From Methylobacterium goesingense (GTDB taxonomy: Bacteria; Pseudomonadota; Alphaproteobacteria; Rhizobiales; Beijerinckiaceae), in NCBI RefSeq assembly GCF_022179225.1, contig NZ_BPQL01000126.1, forward strand, positions 1-32,296: a stretch of DNA of 32,296 nucleotides, read 5' to 3'. Below, one piece after another: positions 8,798 through 16,358 of the stretch; positions within the stretch are counted from its first letter, which is position 1; each line of letters begins with the position of its first letter. The position numbers were made by a program, and so were the translations under genes. The notes below the pieces were generated by a model that was not told the DNA's origin, searched no databases, and worked only from the letters and a program-made list of their open reading frames with translations.

Positions 8798-9472
8798 TTA
8801 ACGGGCTAGGGGCGAATCGTCGAAGCTGGCGTGAAGGTCCTGAGGGTCCTGGTAGATCGCGATGCAGCCTGCACCCTTGAGGTCCGCTTCGGGGAAACCG
8901 CCGCACCGGACGCCGATGGTGCGCAGCCCGGCCCGCGTGGCCGCCTCGGCATCATAGGGCGTATCGCCGATCACGAGGACGGCATCCGGTTTGATCGGCG
9001 CGAGTTTCTTGAGTGCCGCCTCGAAGATGTCGGGAAAAGGCTTCGAACGCTCCACGTCGTCGGAGCTCACGACGGCATCCACGAGACCTGCGATACCCAG
9101 CAGCTCCTGGTATTGCTCGACCTCCTCGGCCTTGCCGGAGGAGCCCAAGGCCACGGTAAGGCCCCGGGCGCGCAGATGCCGGAACAATTCGGGGACGCCG
9201 GCGAAGGGCTTCACCCGGGACAGGTATTCGCGCTTGAACAGGTCGGAGCGGTAGGCCTCGATCTGTTTGCCTTCTCGTTTCACGCGCTCCGCGTCGAGGA
9301 AGACCGGCAGCAGCTGTTCGCCGCCCTTACCGATCTGGCTGCGTGCATCGGCGTGGGACACCGCGACGCCGAAATGCGCGAACGCATCGACCCACGCTTG
9401 CGCATGCAGGTCCACACTGTCGAGCAGCGTCCCGTCGATGTCGAAGATCACCGCCTGGACGGTCTTAGCCAT
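8798..9472 (-). CDS. HAD-superfamily hydrolase, phosphoglycolate phosphatase / beta-phosphoglucomutase-like subfamily
   Basis: This 224-residue cytosolic phosphatase has all four HAD motifs. Motif I is FDIDGTLLDS near residue 10, with the nucleophile and acid/base Asp. Motif II is the Ser in LGSSG (about 110), motif III the Lys in SKPFPD (about 144), and motif IV GDTPYDAEAA (about 168). A helical cap (about residues 20-90) between motifs I and II places it in subclass IA. The substrate cannot be read from the sequence: small phosphosugars or phosphoglycolate are the usual choices. It starts with ATG behind a weak GGAT-type site, and seems to be transcribed alone. Confidence 0.88.
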   Translation of the reverse strand: MAKTVQAVIFDIDGTLLDSVDLHAQAWVDAFAHFGVAVSHADARSQIGKGGEQLLPVFLDAERVKREGKQIEAYRSDLFKREYLSRVKPFAGVPELFRHLRARGLTVALGSSGKAEEVEQYQELLGIAGLVDAVVSSDDVERSKPFPDIFEAALKKLAPIKPDAVLVIGDTPYDAEAATRAGLRTIGVRCGGFPEADLKGAGCIAIYQDPQDLHASFDDSPLAR

Positions 9473-9509
9473 GGTCTGATCCCGAGCCTTCTACGGTGTC
9501 GCCCGGGCA

Positions 9510-9532
9510 AACAGCCGGTGCGTCCGGCTGTT
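9510..9532 (-). terminator. hairpin after the small secreted-protein gene
   Basis: A perfect nine-base-pair stem (AACAGCCGG and CCGGCTGTT) with a five-base loop lies 14 bases past the stop of the minus-strand gene at 9547-9831. On that strand the stem runs into TTT. It lies upstream of the HAD gene start, so it probably separates the two transcripts. Confidence 0.6.
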
Positions 9533-9546
9533 CCGACGTCAGCCGA

Positions 9547-9831
9547 TCAGCGCGGAAAGATGTTGAGCCCGTCGTCGGGCAGGAGATTGCGGGCGGGGCC
9601 ACCCGTCTGCTGGCCGCGTCCCTGCTGGTAATAGGGCAGCTCGGGACGGCGATCGTTGTCGCTGCCGGAATCGTATTCCCAGCTGCGGCTCCAGGGTGCA
9701 CGGCCGCCGACGCCACCGGTGGCATCCACGTCGAGGACCAGGGGCGCGCCGCGATACGCGGGGCCTGCCACCGCGCCGATGGGTAATCCGGCCAAGCTGA
9801 CCGCCAGAAGGGTAGAGATCGTGGTCCTCAT
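9547..9831 (-). CDS. small secreted hypothetical protein
   Basis: This 94-residue protein has a clear signal peptide (MRTT, hydrophobic ISTLLAVSLAGLPIGAVA, cleavage near VAG). The mature part is polar and Gly/Arg/Tyr-rich, with no cysteine, and looks disordered. The ATG at 9831 is chosen over upstream starts in the same frame because it has AGAGG at good spacing and begins the signal peptide. The function is not recognised. Confidence 0.6.
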   Translation of the reverse strand: MRTTISTLLAVSLAGLPIGAVAGPAYRGAPLVLDVDATGGVGGRAPWSRSWEYDSGSDNDRRPELPYYQQGRGQQTGGPARNLLPDDGLNIFPR

Positions 9832-9954
9832 GGGAGCCTCTCGCGGAACGGACGGGGCGCCGCCATCCAGGTGGCTGCGCGGGATCACTCTGCGCCGACA
9901 ACGGCCAAGGTGCTGCTTCGTTCCGGGACGGGACAAGCGGCCAGCGCCAAAGGA

Positions 9955-9990
9955 AAAGCCCGCGCCTCGGGTCTCGAGGCAGCGGGCTTT
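9955..9990 (-). terminator. intrinsic terminator downstream of the DUF2934 gene
   Basis: A 15-base-pair stem with one bulged base has AAAGCCCGC plus GCCTCG on the left and CGAGGC, A, GCGGGCTTT on the right, with a five-base loop. On the minus strand the stem ends in GCGGGCTTTTCC, giving a T tract. It is 75 bases past the stop of the gene at 10065-10508 and is the best intrinsic terminator in the window. Confidence 0.8.
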
Positions 9991-10064
9991 GCAGATTCGA
10001 TACGACGTGATCGGCGAAGGCCGCCGCGCGTCCGCGCGCCGAGACCTTCGCCAGACGGGTAAGC

Positions 10065-10508
10065 CTAGTGAACGCTGGCGACGGCCTCGGCGCGCGGGCG
10101 CGCGGCGGCCTTCGGTGCCCGGGCCTTGGCGGCCGGCTCGGCCTTCACCGAAGGGGTCTTGCCGGCAGCAGGCTTGGCCGCGACCGACTTCGCAGACTTG
10201 GCCGGCTTCGGCGCGACGTCAGCCGAGGCCTTGGCGGCGGCGGTCTTCACCTTGGTCTCGACCGTCGCGGTCACGCTGCGGGTTCGGCTCGGCTTCGCCT
10301 TAAGCGACCCAGCGAGGACCTGGGCGGGGCTCGGCGCGAGCGTGATGTCCGGCGCGGCGGTCTGGACCTGCAGGGGCGCCGGGCTCAGGCTCGCCCGCAG
10401 CTCCGCCTCGGCCTGAAGCCAGTGGGCCTCGGCCCGGCCGAAGATACGGCCTTCGCCCTCCCAGATGAAATAGGCGCGTTCCCGCACCTGTTGCTCGCGT
10501 TGGCTCAT
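10065..10508 (-). CDS. DUF2934 domain protein with Ala/Lys/Pro-rich tail
   Basis: This is a 147-residue protein. Residues 1-35 match the DUF2934 pattern (REQQVRERAYFIWEGEG, then GRAEAHWLQAEAEL). The rest, from about residue 60, is a low-complexity tail rich in Ala, Lys, Pro, Val and Thr with repeated AAK/KPA/AKA units, resembling histone H1-like or AlgP-like tails. The ATG at 10508 is supported by AAGGAG seven bases upstream; the longer upstream frame lacks support. DUF2934 function is unknown. The basic tail could bind DNA, RNA or polyphosphate, which is inference. A strong terminator follows. Confidence 0.8.
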   Translation of the reverse strand: MSQREQQVRERAYFIWEGEGRIFGRAEAHWLQAEAELRASLSPAPLQVQTAAPDITLAPSPAQVLAGSLKAKPSRTRSVTATVETKVKTAAAKASADVAPKPAKSAKSVAAKPAAGKTPSVKAEPAAKARAPKAAARPRAEAVASVH

Positions 10509-10591
10509 CACACGCTCCTTGTCCTTGCGGCCCGATCGTTCGGCCAAAGGATGAAAGCTCGTGGTTAAGAGGTGGTTAAGGAACTCCGGCG

Positions 10592-10852
10592 CTATCGCTT
10601 CGACAGGCGACGGACGTTCGCCCTGACCTTGCGCCGGTAACCGGCCACGACGCGGGACGTGGAACCGCCCGTGGCGATGAGCAGGGCGGCTTCGTTGGCC
10701 GCCATGATCTTCTCGGTGACCATCCGCTGCGCCTCGGCCTGCGCGGCGCTGCCACCGAGCGAGAACATCGCCAGCCGCATCCCGATCACCTGCTGCGATT
10801 CCATGGCGAGCAGCGTCGCGTCCATGCTGAGCTTCAACCACGAACCGAACAT
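10592..10852 (-). CDS. small helical protein resembling phasin-type hypothetical proteins
   Basis: This 86-residue protein starts at an ATG with GGAG upstream; a TTG five codons earlier is less likely. The sequence has the pattern AMESQQVIGMRLAMFSLGG, then AQAEAQRMVTEKIMAANEAA, which resembles short phasin-like or polyhydroxybutyrate-granule-associated proteins common in Methylobacterium. The C-terminus is strongly basic (YRRKVRANVRRLSKR). No signal peptide or membrane helix is convincing. The family match is by eye only, so the granule role is tentative. Confidence 0.6.
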   Translation of the reverse strand: MFGSWLKLSMDATLLAMESQQVIGMRLAMFSLGGSAAQAEAQRMVTEKIMAANEAALLIATGGSTSRVVAGYRRKVRANVRRLSKR

Positions 10853-10879
10853 GCAGGGGATCTCCAAGGGGGGATAGCG

Positions 10880-10928
10880 GGAGGTCGAGGCCGGGCCGCG
10901 CGTGTTCGTCGCGGCGCGGCCGGCCTCC
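10880..10928 (-). terminator. imperfect GC-rich hairpin
   Basis: GGGAGG and the CCGG-CCGCGC block on the left pair with the GCGCGGCCGG and CCTCCC blocks on the right, leaving a few unpaired bases and a GTGTTCGTC loop. It lies 28-76 bases past the stop of the minus-strand gene at 10957-11358 and upstream of the phasin-like gene. It lacks a T tract, so termination is only suggested. Confidence 0.35.
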
Positions 10929-10956
10929 CACGAGACATCGACCGAGCAGGCGGTTT

Positions 10957-11358
10957 TTAGTCGAACAGGCGATTTTTGGCGCCGGATCCGCCGAGGCTGA
11001 TCTTCTTCGTGCCCGAGCCGCCGAGGCTAATCTTCTTCGGTGGCGCGACGGCCGGGCTCGGCGTCGCGGGGCGGGCAGGCTTGAGGCGGGACTGGCCGTA
11101 GACGACCGAGCCGATCTCGTCCGCGACCCGGACGAGGTCCTCGCGCTCGCATTCCCGCGCCACGCGCAGGCCGAGTTGGTGCATGTGGCTCTTGCCGTAG
11201 AGGTAGACCGCGAGGCGCGCCCGCGTGGTCGTCGACATCGCCGCCAGGATCTCCGGCAGGTCGTCGGCGTCGGCCCGGTAGACCTGGCCCAGGAGATCGA
11301 GGGAGACCGGGCAGTCCGGATCGGGAACGGCGCCGCTGGTCGGATGAGACTGGGTCAT
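10957..11358 (-). CDS. hypothetical protein ending in a duplicated decapeptide
   Basis: This 133-residue protein has no signal peptide. Residues about 15-90 form a predicted helical domain (DLLGQVYRADADDLPEILAA, later ARLAVYLYGKSHMHQLGLRV). It is followed by a Pro/Ala linker and two tandem copies of KKISLGGSG plus T or A, ending KNRLFD. The ATG at 11358 overlaps the stop of the upstream gene (ATGA), so the two are coupled. I do not recognise the family. The terminal repeat looks like a short recognition tag or a surface loop motif. Confidence 0.65.
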   Translation of the reverse strand: MTQSHPTSGAVPDPDCPVSLDLLGQVYRADADDLPEILAAMSTTTRARLAVYLYGKSHMHQLGLRVARECEREDLVRVADEIGSVVYGQSRLKPARPATPSPAVAPPKKISLGGSGTKKISLGGSGAKNRLFD

Positions 11359-11768
11359 GGAGCGTCTGCTTGTGCGAGGGGCTGGATCGGCGCGGCCGGG
11401 GGACCGGCCGCGATGGTAGCGACGCCGTCCGCATGCGGAGCGGACGGGCTCGGCGGGGGCTTCGCCGGGATGGGCTCGGCCGGACGGGGCGTTGGAATGC
11501 ATCCCGTACAGACCGACGCGATGGCGATTCGCGATCGCGCCTCGGCCCGCTGCCACACCGCTTCACTGCGCGCCCGGGCTGCCCGGATGATCTCCTCGTC
11601 AGAGGAGCCCGCGCCGCCGAGACCGGCGGGCGTATCCCCCGCCGGGCGGATGCGCAAGAACAACGGCGCTTGCACCGACGGCTCCTGCGCCGACGCGCCG
11701 CCGATGCCCTGCATCATGACAAGCACGAACCCGGCGATCGCCGGAACGAAGCGGATGGAACGCGGCAT
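11355..11768 (-). CDS. secreted hypothetical protein with CxxC motif and proline-rich tail
   Basis: This 137-residue protein starts at an ATG (11768) with GAGGAG upstream. A signal peptide (PRSIR, hydrophobic FVPAIAGFVLVMMQGIGGASA, then QEP) leads to a helical part (EEIIRAARARSEAVWQRAEA) and a VCTGC motif near residue 90. The C-terminus is rich in Pro and Ala. The two CxxC cysteines might bind metal, heme or form a disulfide; nothing further points to one of these. The stop overlaps the next start by four bases. The function is not recognised. Confidence 0.62.
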   Translation of the reverse strand: MPRSIRFVPAIAGFVLVMMQGIGGASAQEPSVQAPLFLRIRPAGDTPAGLGGAGSSDEEIIRAARARSEAVWQRAEARSRIAIASVCTGCIPTPRPAEPIPAKPPPSPSAPHADGVATIAAGPPAAPIQPLAQADAP

Positions 11769-11922
11769 CGGCTCCTCGGCGGATTCGGCGGCCAAGCGCT
11801 CGCAGAGCGCGCGGGGTGAAGCTTTCCCGGAACAGGGTTAACACGACCTGAAGCGAACGCGATGCCGCAGCGGCACGGCGTCGAATCGACGGCGTGTTGC
11901 GCTGCACCTAGACGACGGCACC

Positions 11923-12000
11923 ATGGAACCGAACGTCTATCTCCTCATGGCGGCCGCCCTCGCCTATTCCGGCTACATGCTGATCGCGATGCGGTCCTGA
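11923..12000 (+). CDS. 25-residue single-helix membrane micropeptide (candidate)
   Basis: An ATG opens a 25-codon frame that ends in TGA. The product starts MEPN and then forms one hydrophobic helix (about residues 5-22, with Leu, Ala, Tyr, Met), ending in Arg-Ser. It fills the gap between divergent and convergent minus-strand genes and stops 7 bases before the stop of the opposing gene. There is no strong ribosome binding site. The composition fits a small membrane peptide better than chance GC-rich sequence, but the evidence is limited. Confidence 0.35.
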   Translation: MEPNVYLLMAAALAYSGYMLIAMRS

Positions 12001-12007
12001 ATTCACG

Positions 12008-12463
12008 TCAGCGGGCATCGTCCTTGTCGATCACCGCGCAGGCGGTGACCGGGCTTCCGCTGGAATTCGACAGCGAGCAGGTGACGAGGGCATTGCCCGC
12101 ATCGACGTTGCTGTGCCGCGTCGTCACGGCGGCCTCGCGAGCCTTCTGACCAGCTGCCGCGATCACGTCGGCCGCGATCCCCGTGGTGGCATGGCCGGCG
12201 CGGCCGAACAGTGGGAAGTAGGCCTCCGGGAGGCTCGTGCCGCGGAACTGCACGCCCACGGCCGAGAGCTGCCCGCACGCCAGCGTCATCCCGATGCCGT
12301 CGGTTGCCTTGAGTTCGGCGAAGTCCGCCGTTCGCTTCACGAGGGTCGCCTGTGTGCCGGCGACGACCCGGTCAATGAGATCGCCGCAGGCATCCGCCTT
12401 GGCGGGGCCGGAGAGGGTGAAGAGCCCGGCGACGAGGCCGGAGGCGAGGATGAGCGCGCGCAT
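12008..12463 (-). CDS. secreted four-cysteine hypothetical protein
   Basis: This 151-residue protein has a signal peptide (MRALILASGLVAGLFTLSG, cleavage near AKA-DA). The mature part has cysteines in ACGDLI, LACGQL, VTCSLS and TACAVI, enough for two disulfides, and alternating helix-strand predictions. It is monocistronic by position. I do not recognise a family, and a periplasmic location is expected. Confidence 0.68.
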   Translation of the reverse strand: MRALILASGLVAGLFTLSGPAKADACGDLIDRVVAGTQATLVKRTADFAELKATDGIGMTLACGQLSAVGVQFRGTSLPEAYFPLFGRAGHATTGIAADVIAAAGQKAREAAVTTRHSNVDAGNALVTCSLSNSSGSPVTACAVIDKDDAR

Positions 12464-12510
12464 GGGCCATCACCTAATGGCCGTGCGCACTTTGTCGAGC
12501 TTGGGCCCGC

Positions 12511-13782
12511 TCAGAGCCGCTTGCGAGGCGGACGCGGACGTCGGAACACGCCCACCACCTCGACATGCCCCGAATAGGCGAACTGATCGATCGGCGTGAC
12601 CGCCTCCAGGGTGTAACCGCCGGCGATCAGCGTCGCGGCATCGCGGGCGAACGTACCGACGTCGCAGGCGACCCCGATGACGAGGGGTACCTTCGATTCG
12701 GCGATCCGTGTCGCCTGGGCGCCCGCCCCCGCCCGGGGCGGATCGAACACCACGGCGTCGTAGGTCTCGAGTTCGAGGGGCAGCAGCGGCCGCCGGAACA
12801 GGTCGCGCCGCTCGGTGGTGACCTGACGCAGGCCCGGTACGGCGCGCACCGCCCGGTCGAGGCTCGCCAGGGCGGCGGCCTCCCCCTCCACCGCGTGCAC
12901 GTCGCGCGTGCGTGCCATCGCGAGGGTGAAGGGGCCGCTGCCGGAAAATAGGTCGACCACGCGCTTTGTCTTCTTGTCGAGGGCGGCCACGACGGCCTCT
13001 GCCAGCACGGCCTCGCCGGCCGCCGTGGCTTGCAGGAACCCCCCGGCCGGCGGCACCAGCCGCAGGCCCGAGGTCGTGATCGCGGGCGCCCGGCGCTCCA
13101 CCAGAACCTCCCCGTGCAGGCTGAGCCGGGCCAGGTCGAGGTCGCTCGCCAGCCGCACCAGGGCGGCGCGCACGCCCTCCGCGGCCGGTCCGTGGCCGCG
13201 GATGTCCACATCGAGCCCGGCCTCGGTGGCCGTGAAGCCCACGTCCAGGGGCTTGCGGCCGTGCCCGAGGGGGGCGCTCAGCGCCTCCGCGACGGCGGGC
13301 GCCCGATGCAGCTCCGGCACGGTGATGGGGCATCGGTCGATCGCAACGAGGTCGTGGCTGCGGGCAGCCATGAGCCCGGCCTCGGCCCGGCCGTCCACGG
13401 CGCGCACGTGCAGCGTGAGGCGTCGGCGGCCCTCCCCGCGCGCGTCGATCAGCGGTGCCGGTTCCACGGCGAGGTGCGCCTGGGACAGCGCCTGGACGAG
13501 CTGGCCGTGCTTCCAGGCCGCGTAGGGCTCCGGCGCGAGGTGCTGCACGGCGCAGCCGCCGCAGGTCCCGAAATACGGGCAGAAGGGGTCGATCCGCTCG
13601 GGCGATGCGCGCTCGATGGCAACGAGTTGCGCCCGGGTGCCGGCGCGCCGCACCGTGACGCGCTCGCCCGGCAGCGCCAGCGCCACGGCGGTGCCGTCCT
13701 CGGCCATGCCGTCGCCCCGCGCCCCGAGGCGGCGGATCTCCAGGGTTTCGGTCGGGAGGGTTTCGTTCGGGGTTTCGGTCAT
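12511..13782 (-). CDS. TrmA/RlmD-family RNA (uracil-C5) methyltransferase with TRAM domain and Fe-S site
   Basis: This 423-residue enzyme transfers a methyl group from SAM to uridine C5 in RNA, most likely 23S rRNA. The TRAM domain covers about residues 12-60. Iron-sulfur cysteines appear as CPYFGTCGGC followed by AVQHL near 70, with a fourth in DRCPIT. The SAM fold shows VDLFSGSGPFTLAMA (about 282) and FDPPRAG (about 345). The catalytic Cys is in GVACDVGTFARD, where canonical enzymes have SCNPxTLARD, and the base Glu is in GHVEVVGVF. The ATG at 13782 overlaps the tlyA stop (ATGA). The exact target (U747, U1939 or tRNA U54) cannot be told from sequence, so no symbol is given. Confidence 0.88.
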   Translation of the reverse strand: MTETPNETLPTETLEIRRLGARGDGMAEDGTAVALALPGERVTVRRAGTRAQLVAIERASPERIDPFCPYFGTCGGCAVQHLAPEPYAAWKHGQLVQALSQAHLAVEPAPLIDARGEGRRRLTLHVRAVDGRAEAGLMAARSHDLVAIDRCPITVPELHRAPAVAEALSAPLGHGRKPLDVGFTATEAGLDVDIRGHGPAAEGVRAALVRLASDLDLARLSLHGEVLVERRAPAITTSGLRLVPPAGGFLQATAAGEAVLAEAVVAALDKKTKRVVDLFSGSGPFTLAMARTRDVHAVEGEAAALASLDRAVRAVPGLRQVTTERRDLFRRPLLPLELETYDAVVFDPPRAGAGAQATRIAESKVPLVIGVACDVGTFARDAATLIAGGYTLEAVTPIDQFAYSGHVEVVGVFRRPRPPRKRL

Positions 13783-14525
13783 GGTGGGGAATCCAGGCGT
13801 GCCCCGATCAGGAACTCGCGGTTGCCGTCGCCGCCGGTGACGGGCGACGGGATCAGGCCGAGGATCGTCATCCCCGAACCTGCGATGAAGGCCGATAGCG
13901 CGTCGCAGATCTCGGCGTGGATCTCCGGGTCGCGCACGATCCCGCCCCGGCCGATCCGTTCGCGTCCCGCCTCGAATTGCGGCTTGATCAGCGCCGCGAG
14001 GACGGCCCCGGGGGCCAGCAGAGGCAGGATCGCCGGCAGGACGAGGCGTAGCGAGATGAAGCTCACGTCGATGGCGCAGAGGGCTGGTGCTATCGGGATC
14101 GCATCTCGGTCGAGGCTGCGCGCGTCCCGGCCCTCCAGGGAGGTCACGCGCGGGTCGCTCCGCAGCGTGGCGTGGAATTGCTCGCGCCCGACATCCACGG
14201 CGTAGACATGCGCGGCTCCCCGCGTGAGCAGCGCATCGGTGAAGCCGCCGGTGGACGCCCCGACATCGAGGCAAACCAGGCCCGCCGGATCGATCCCGAA
14301 CGCATCGAGGGCCGCCACCAGCTTGAGGCCGCCCCGTGAGACGAAGGGGTGCGGCGCGCGGGCGCTGATGCGCGCGTCGCGGGCGAGAAGGTCGGAGGGG
14401 CGCGTCACCGGGCGGTCGTCGGCCTGCACGAGGCCTGCCGCGATGGCCGCCTGCGCCCGTGCCCGCGTCTCGAAATGACCCTGCTCGACCAGCAGCCGAT
14501 CGGCCCTGAGCCGCTCCCGATTCAT
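13779..14525 (-). CDS. tlyA: TlyA-family rRNA 2'-O-methyltransferase
   Basis: This 248-residue protein has an N-terminal S4 RNA-binding domain (RLRADRLLVEQGHFETRARA) and an FtsJ-type methyltransferase. VSRGGLKL precedes the SAM motif DVGASTGGFTDALL (about 84). The later parts are DVSFISLR and LIKPQFEAGR, which carry the catalytic Asp and Lys expected of the K-D-K-E tetrad. TlyA methylates ribose positions in 16S and/or 23S rRNA. The ATG at 14525 is preferred to a TTG four codons upstream. The downstream methyltransferase overlaps by four bases, so the two form an RNA-modification operon. The haemolysin name used in some annotations is historical. Confidence 0.88.
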   Translation of the reverse strand: MNRERLRADRLLVEQGHFETRARAQAAIAAGLVQADDRPVTRPSDLLARDARISARAPHPFVSRGGLKLVAALDAFGIDPAGLVCLDVGASTGGFTDALLTRGAAHVYAVDVGREQFHATLRSDPRVTSLEGRDARSLDRDAIPIAPALCAIDVSFISLRLVLPAILPLLAPGAVLAALIKPQFEAGRERIGRGGIVRDPEIHAEICDALSAFIAGSGMTILGLIPSPVTGGDGNREFLIGARLDSPP

Positions 14526-14768
14526 CGATACGCCCAACGAGACTGCCCGAACCCGGCCCTGGCCGGTGCCCTGCGCTACACCACAACGTCCGCGCGGCGA
14601 ACGAAAATCGTGAAGATTTCGGTCGCCGAAGGCCCGAGCGGTGCTCCATACAGGACGGGAACGCGCCTGACTCCGCGCGGAACGGTTGCGCTCCCACCGG
14701 CTTTTCCCGGTTTCCGGGCCGTGCGATCCATCGAGGCCGGCGGGTCAGGCCGACGAGCAGGACGAGAC
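14526..14768. promoter_or_regulatory. divergent intergenic region (tlyA / CYTH-CHAD)
   Basis: This 243-base region separates the divergent tlyA operon and the CYTH-CHAD gene. It must carry promoters for both. No boxes matching TTGACA-N17-TATAAT are convincing by eye. Open frames crossing it lack start signals or family resemblance. Confidence 0.5.
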
Positions 14769-16316
14769 ATGGACGCGCCACGGGAAATCGAACTGAAACT
14801 GCAATGCGAGGGCGCCGACCTCTCCGAACTGGCCCGCCATCCCTTTCTGCATTCCGCGGAGCCCGAGCATTCGGCGTTCCTGACCTCGACCTACTACGAC
14901 ACCGCGGCGGGCGATCTGCGGGCGGCCGGTCTCACCCTGCGGGTCCGCCGCGAGGGCGAGGCCTATCTCCAGACGGTCAAGGTCGCCTCGAGCGGAGTCG
15001 GCCTCTTCGACCGGCCCGAGTGGGAGGGGCCCGTCGCCGATGCGCAGCCCGACCTCGCGCAACTGGCCGATACCCCGGTGCCCGCCCTCCTCGACACGGT
15101 GTCCGACCCGGCCCTGGTGCCGTTGTTCTCCACCTTGGTTGAGCGTCGGAGCCGCGCGATCGCCTACGGGGCCTCGCGCATCGCGGTGGCGTTCGACCAG
15201 GGTCGGATCGAGACGCCGAACGGCGACGCGCCGCTGTGGGAGCTGGAGCTCGAACTGGCGGAGGGCCGGCCGGAGGATCTCTTCACCCTTGCGCAGGCGC
15301 TGGCCGAGACCGTCCCGTTACGCCTCGGCGCCCTGAGCAAGAGTGCCCGCGGCTTCGCGCTCGTCGACGGCACATTCCGGCGCCCGAGCAAGGCTGGGCC
15401 CGTTCGCCTCGCGCCCGAGGACACGGCGGGCGACGCCTTCCGGGCGATCGCGCAGGCCTGCCTCGCGCAGCTGCGCCGGAACGAGGACGTGTTCCTGCAC
15501 AACCACGATCCGGAGGCGCTGCATCAACTGCGCGTCGCCCTGCGCCGTCTGCGTTCGGCCTTCACGCTGTTCAAGCCGGTGCTCGCCGAGGATTCGACGG
15601 CCGCGCACCTGCGGACCGAGATCAAGCGCGTGACCGACCCGTTCGGGCATGCGCGCAACCTCGACGTCTTCCTGGCCGAGACGTTGCCGGCTGAGATCGC
15701 CAAGCGTCCCGACGAGCCCGGTCTGGAGGACCTTCAGGCCCGCCTCGAAGCCGAGCGAACCCGCGCCTACGACGCGGTGCTCGCCATCCTCGAATCGCAG
15801 GAGTGGCGCAGCCTGATCCTCGACCTCGCCGGCTGGCTGGAGAGCGGGGCCTGGCGCACCCTGCCGGACGCGGGCGAGCGGGACAGGCCCGCCGAGGCTT
15901 ATGCGGCGGATGTGCTGGACCGGGCGCGCAAGCGCATCGCCAAGCGCGGGCGTCACCTCGACCGTCTCGATCCGGAGGCGCGCCACCGAGTCCGGATCGA
16001 GGCGAAGAAGCTGCGCTACGGCGCCGACTTCTTCGCGAGCCTCTTCGCGGACAAGAAGGCCCGCAAGCGCCACAAGGCCTTCGCAGCGGCCCTGTCGGAC
16101 TTGCAGGACCATCTCGGCGCCCTGAACGACCAGGCCACCGCCCACACGGTGCTGGCCAGCCTCGTGGTCTCGCCGGATCATCCCCCTGTGGCGAGCGAGA
16201 CGCTGTTCGCGGCCGGTCTGGCGGCCGCCGACAACGAGGCCGATGCGCGCAAGCTCCTCAAGGCCGCCGCCGAAGCCCATGGCGACCTCATCGACGTGAA
16301 GCCCTTCTGGCGCTGA
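14769..16316 (+). CDS. CYTH and CHAD domain protein (inorganic triphosphatase-like)
   Basis: This is a 515-residue cytosolic protein. The CYTH/triphosphate-tunnel domain starts at once with the EIELKL (ExExK) signature at residues 6-11 and contains later basic and acidic tunnel residues (TLRVRREGE, ELELELAEG). The CHAD domain (about 225-500) opens with HNHDPEALHQLRVALRRLRSA and has the conserved histidines and repeated basic residues; a second basic block is HRVRIEAKKLRYGADFF. CYTH binds or hydrolyses triphosphates, and CHAD binds polyphosphate, so a role in polyphosphate metabolism or granules is likely. AGGA precedes the ATG. The longer upstream frame is not supported. It is convergent with rlmB. 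Confidence 0.88.
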   Translation: MDAPREIELKLQCEGADLSELARHPFLHSAEPEHSAFLTSTYYDTAAGDLRAAGLTLRVRREGEAYLQTVKVASSGVGLFDRPEWEGPVADAQPDLAQLADTPVPALLDTVSDPALVPLFSTLVERRSRAIAYGASRIAVAFDQGRIETPNGDAPLWELELELAEGRPEDLFTLAQALAETVPLRLGALSKSARGFALVDGTFRRPSKAGPVRLAPEDTAGDAFRAIAQACLAQLRRNEDVFLHNHDPEALHQLRVALRRLRSAFTLFKPVLAEDSTAAHLRTEIKRVTDPFGHARNLDVFLAETLPAEIAKRPDEPGLEDLQARLEAERTRAYDAVLAILESQEWRSLILDLAGWLESGAWRTLPDAGERDRPAEAYAADVLDRARKRIAKRGRHLDRLDPEARHRVRIEAKKLRYGADFFASLFADKKARKRHKAFAAALSDLQDHLGALNDQATAHTVLASLVVSPDHPPVASETLFAAGLAAADNEADARKLLKAAAEAHGDLIDVKPFWR

Positions 16317-16333
16317 GAGCCCGGTGGGGCGTG

Positions 16334-16358
16334 GCCCTCAGCCCCGTGGGCTGAGGGC
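16334..16358. terminator. hairpin shared by CYTH-CHAD and rlmB
   Basis: A perfect 11-base-pair stem (GCCCTCAGCCC and its complement) with a three-base loop begins 17 bases after the CYTH-CHAD stop and covers the last codons and the stop of rlmB on the other strand. It probably terminates the plus-strand message. For rlmB the stem lies inside the end of the reading frame. Confidence 0.6.

Noticed and set aside
13783..14781. Upstream extension of the methyltransferase frame
   Set aside because: The open frame continues through tlyA in another frame, but the TRAM domain begins right after the ATG at 13782 and the extension is Arg/Pro-rich shadow sequence.
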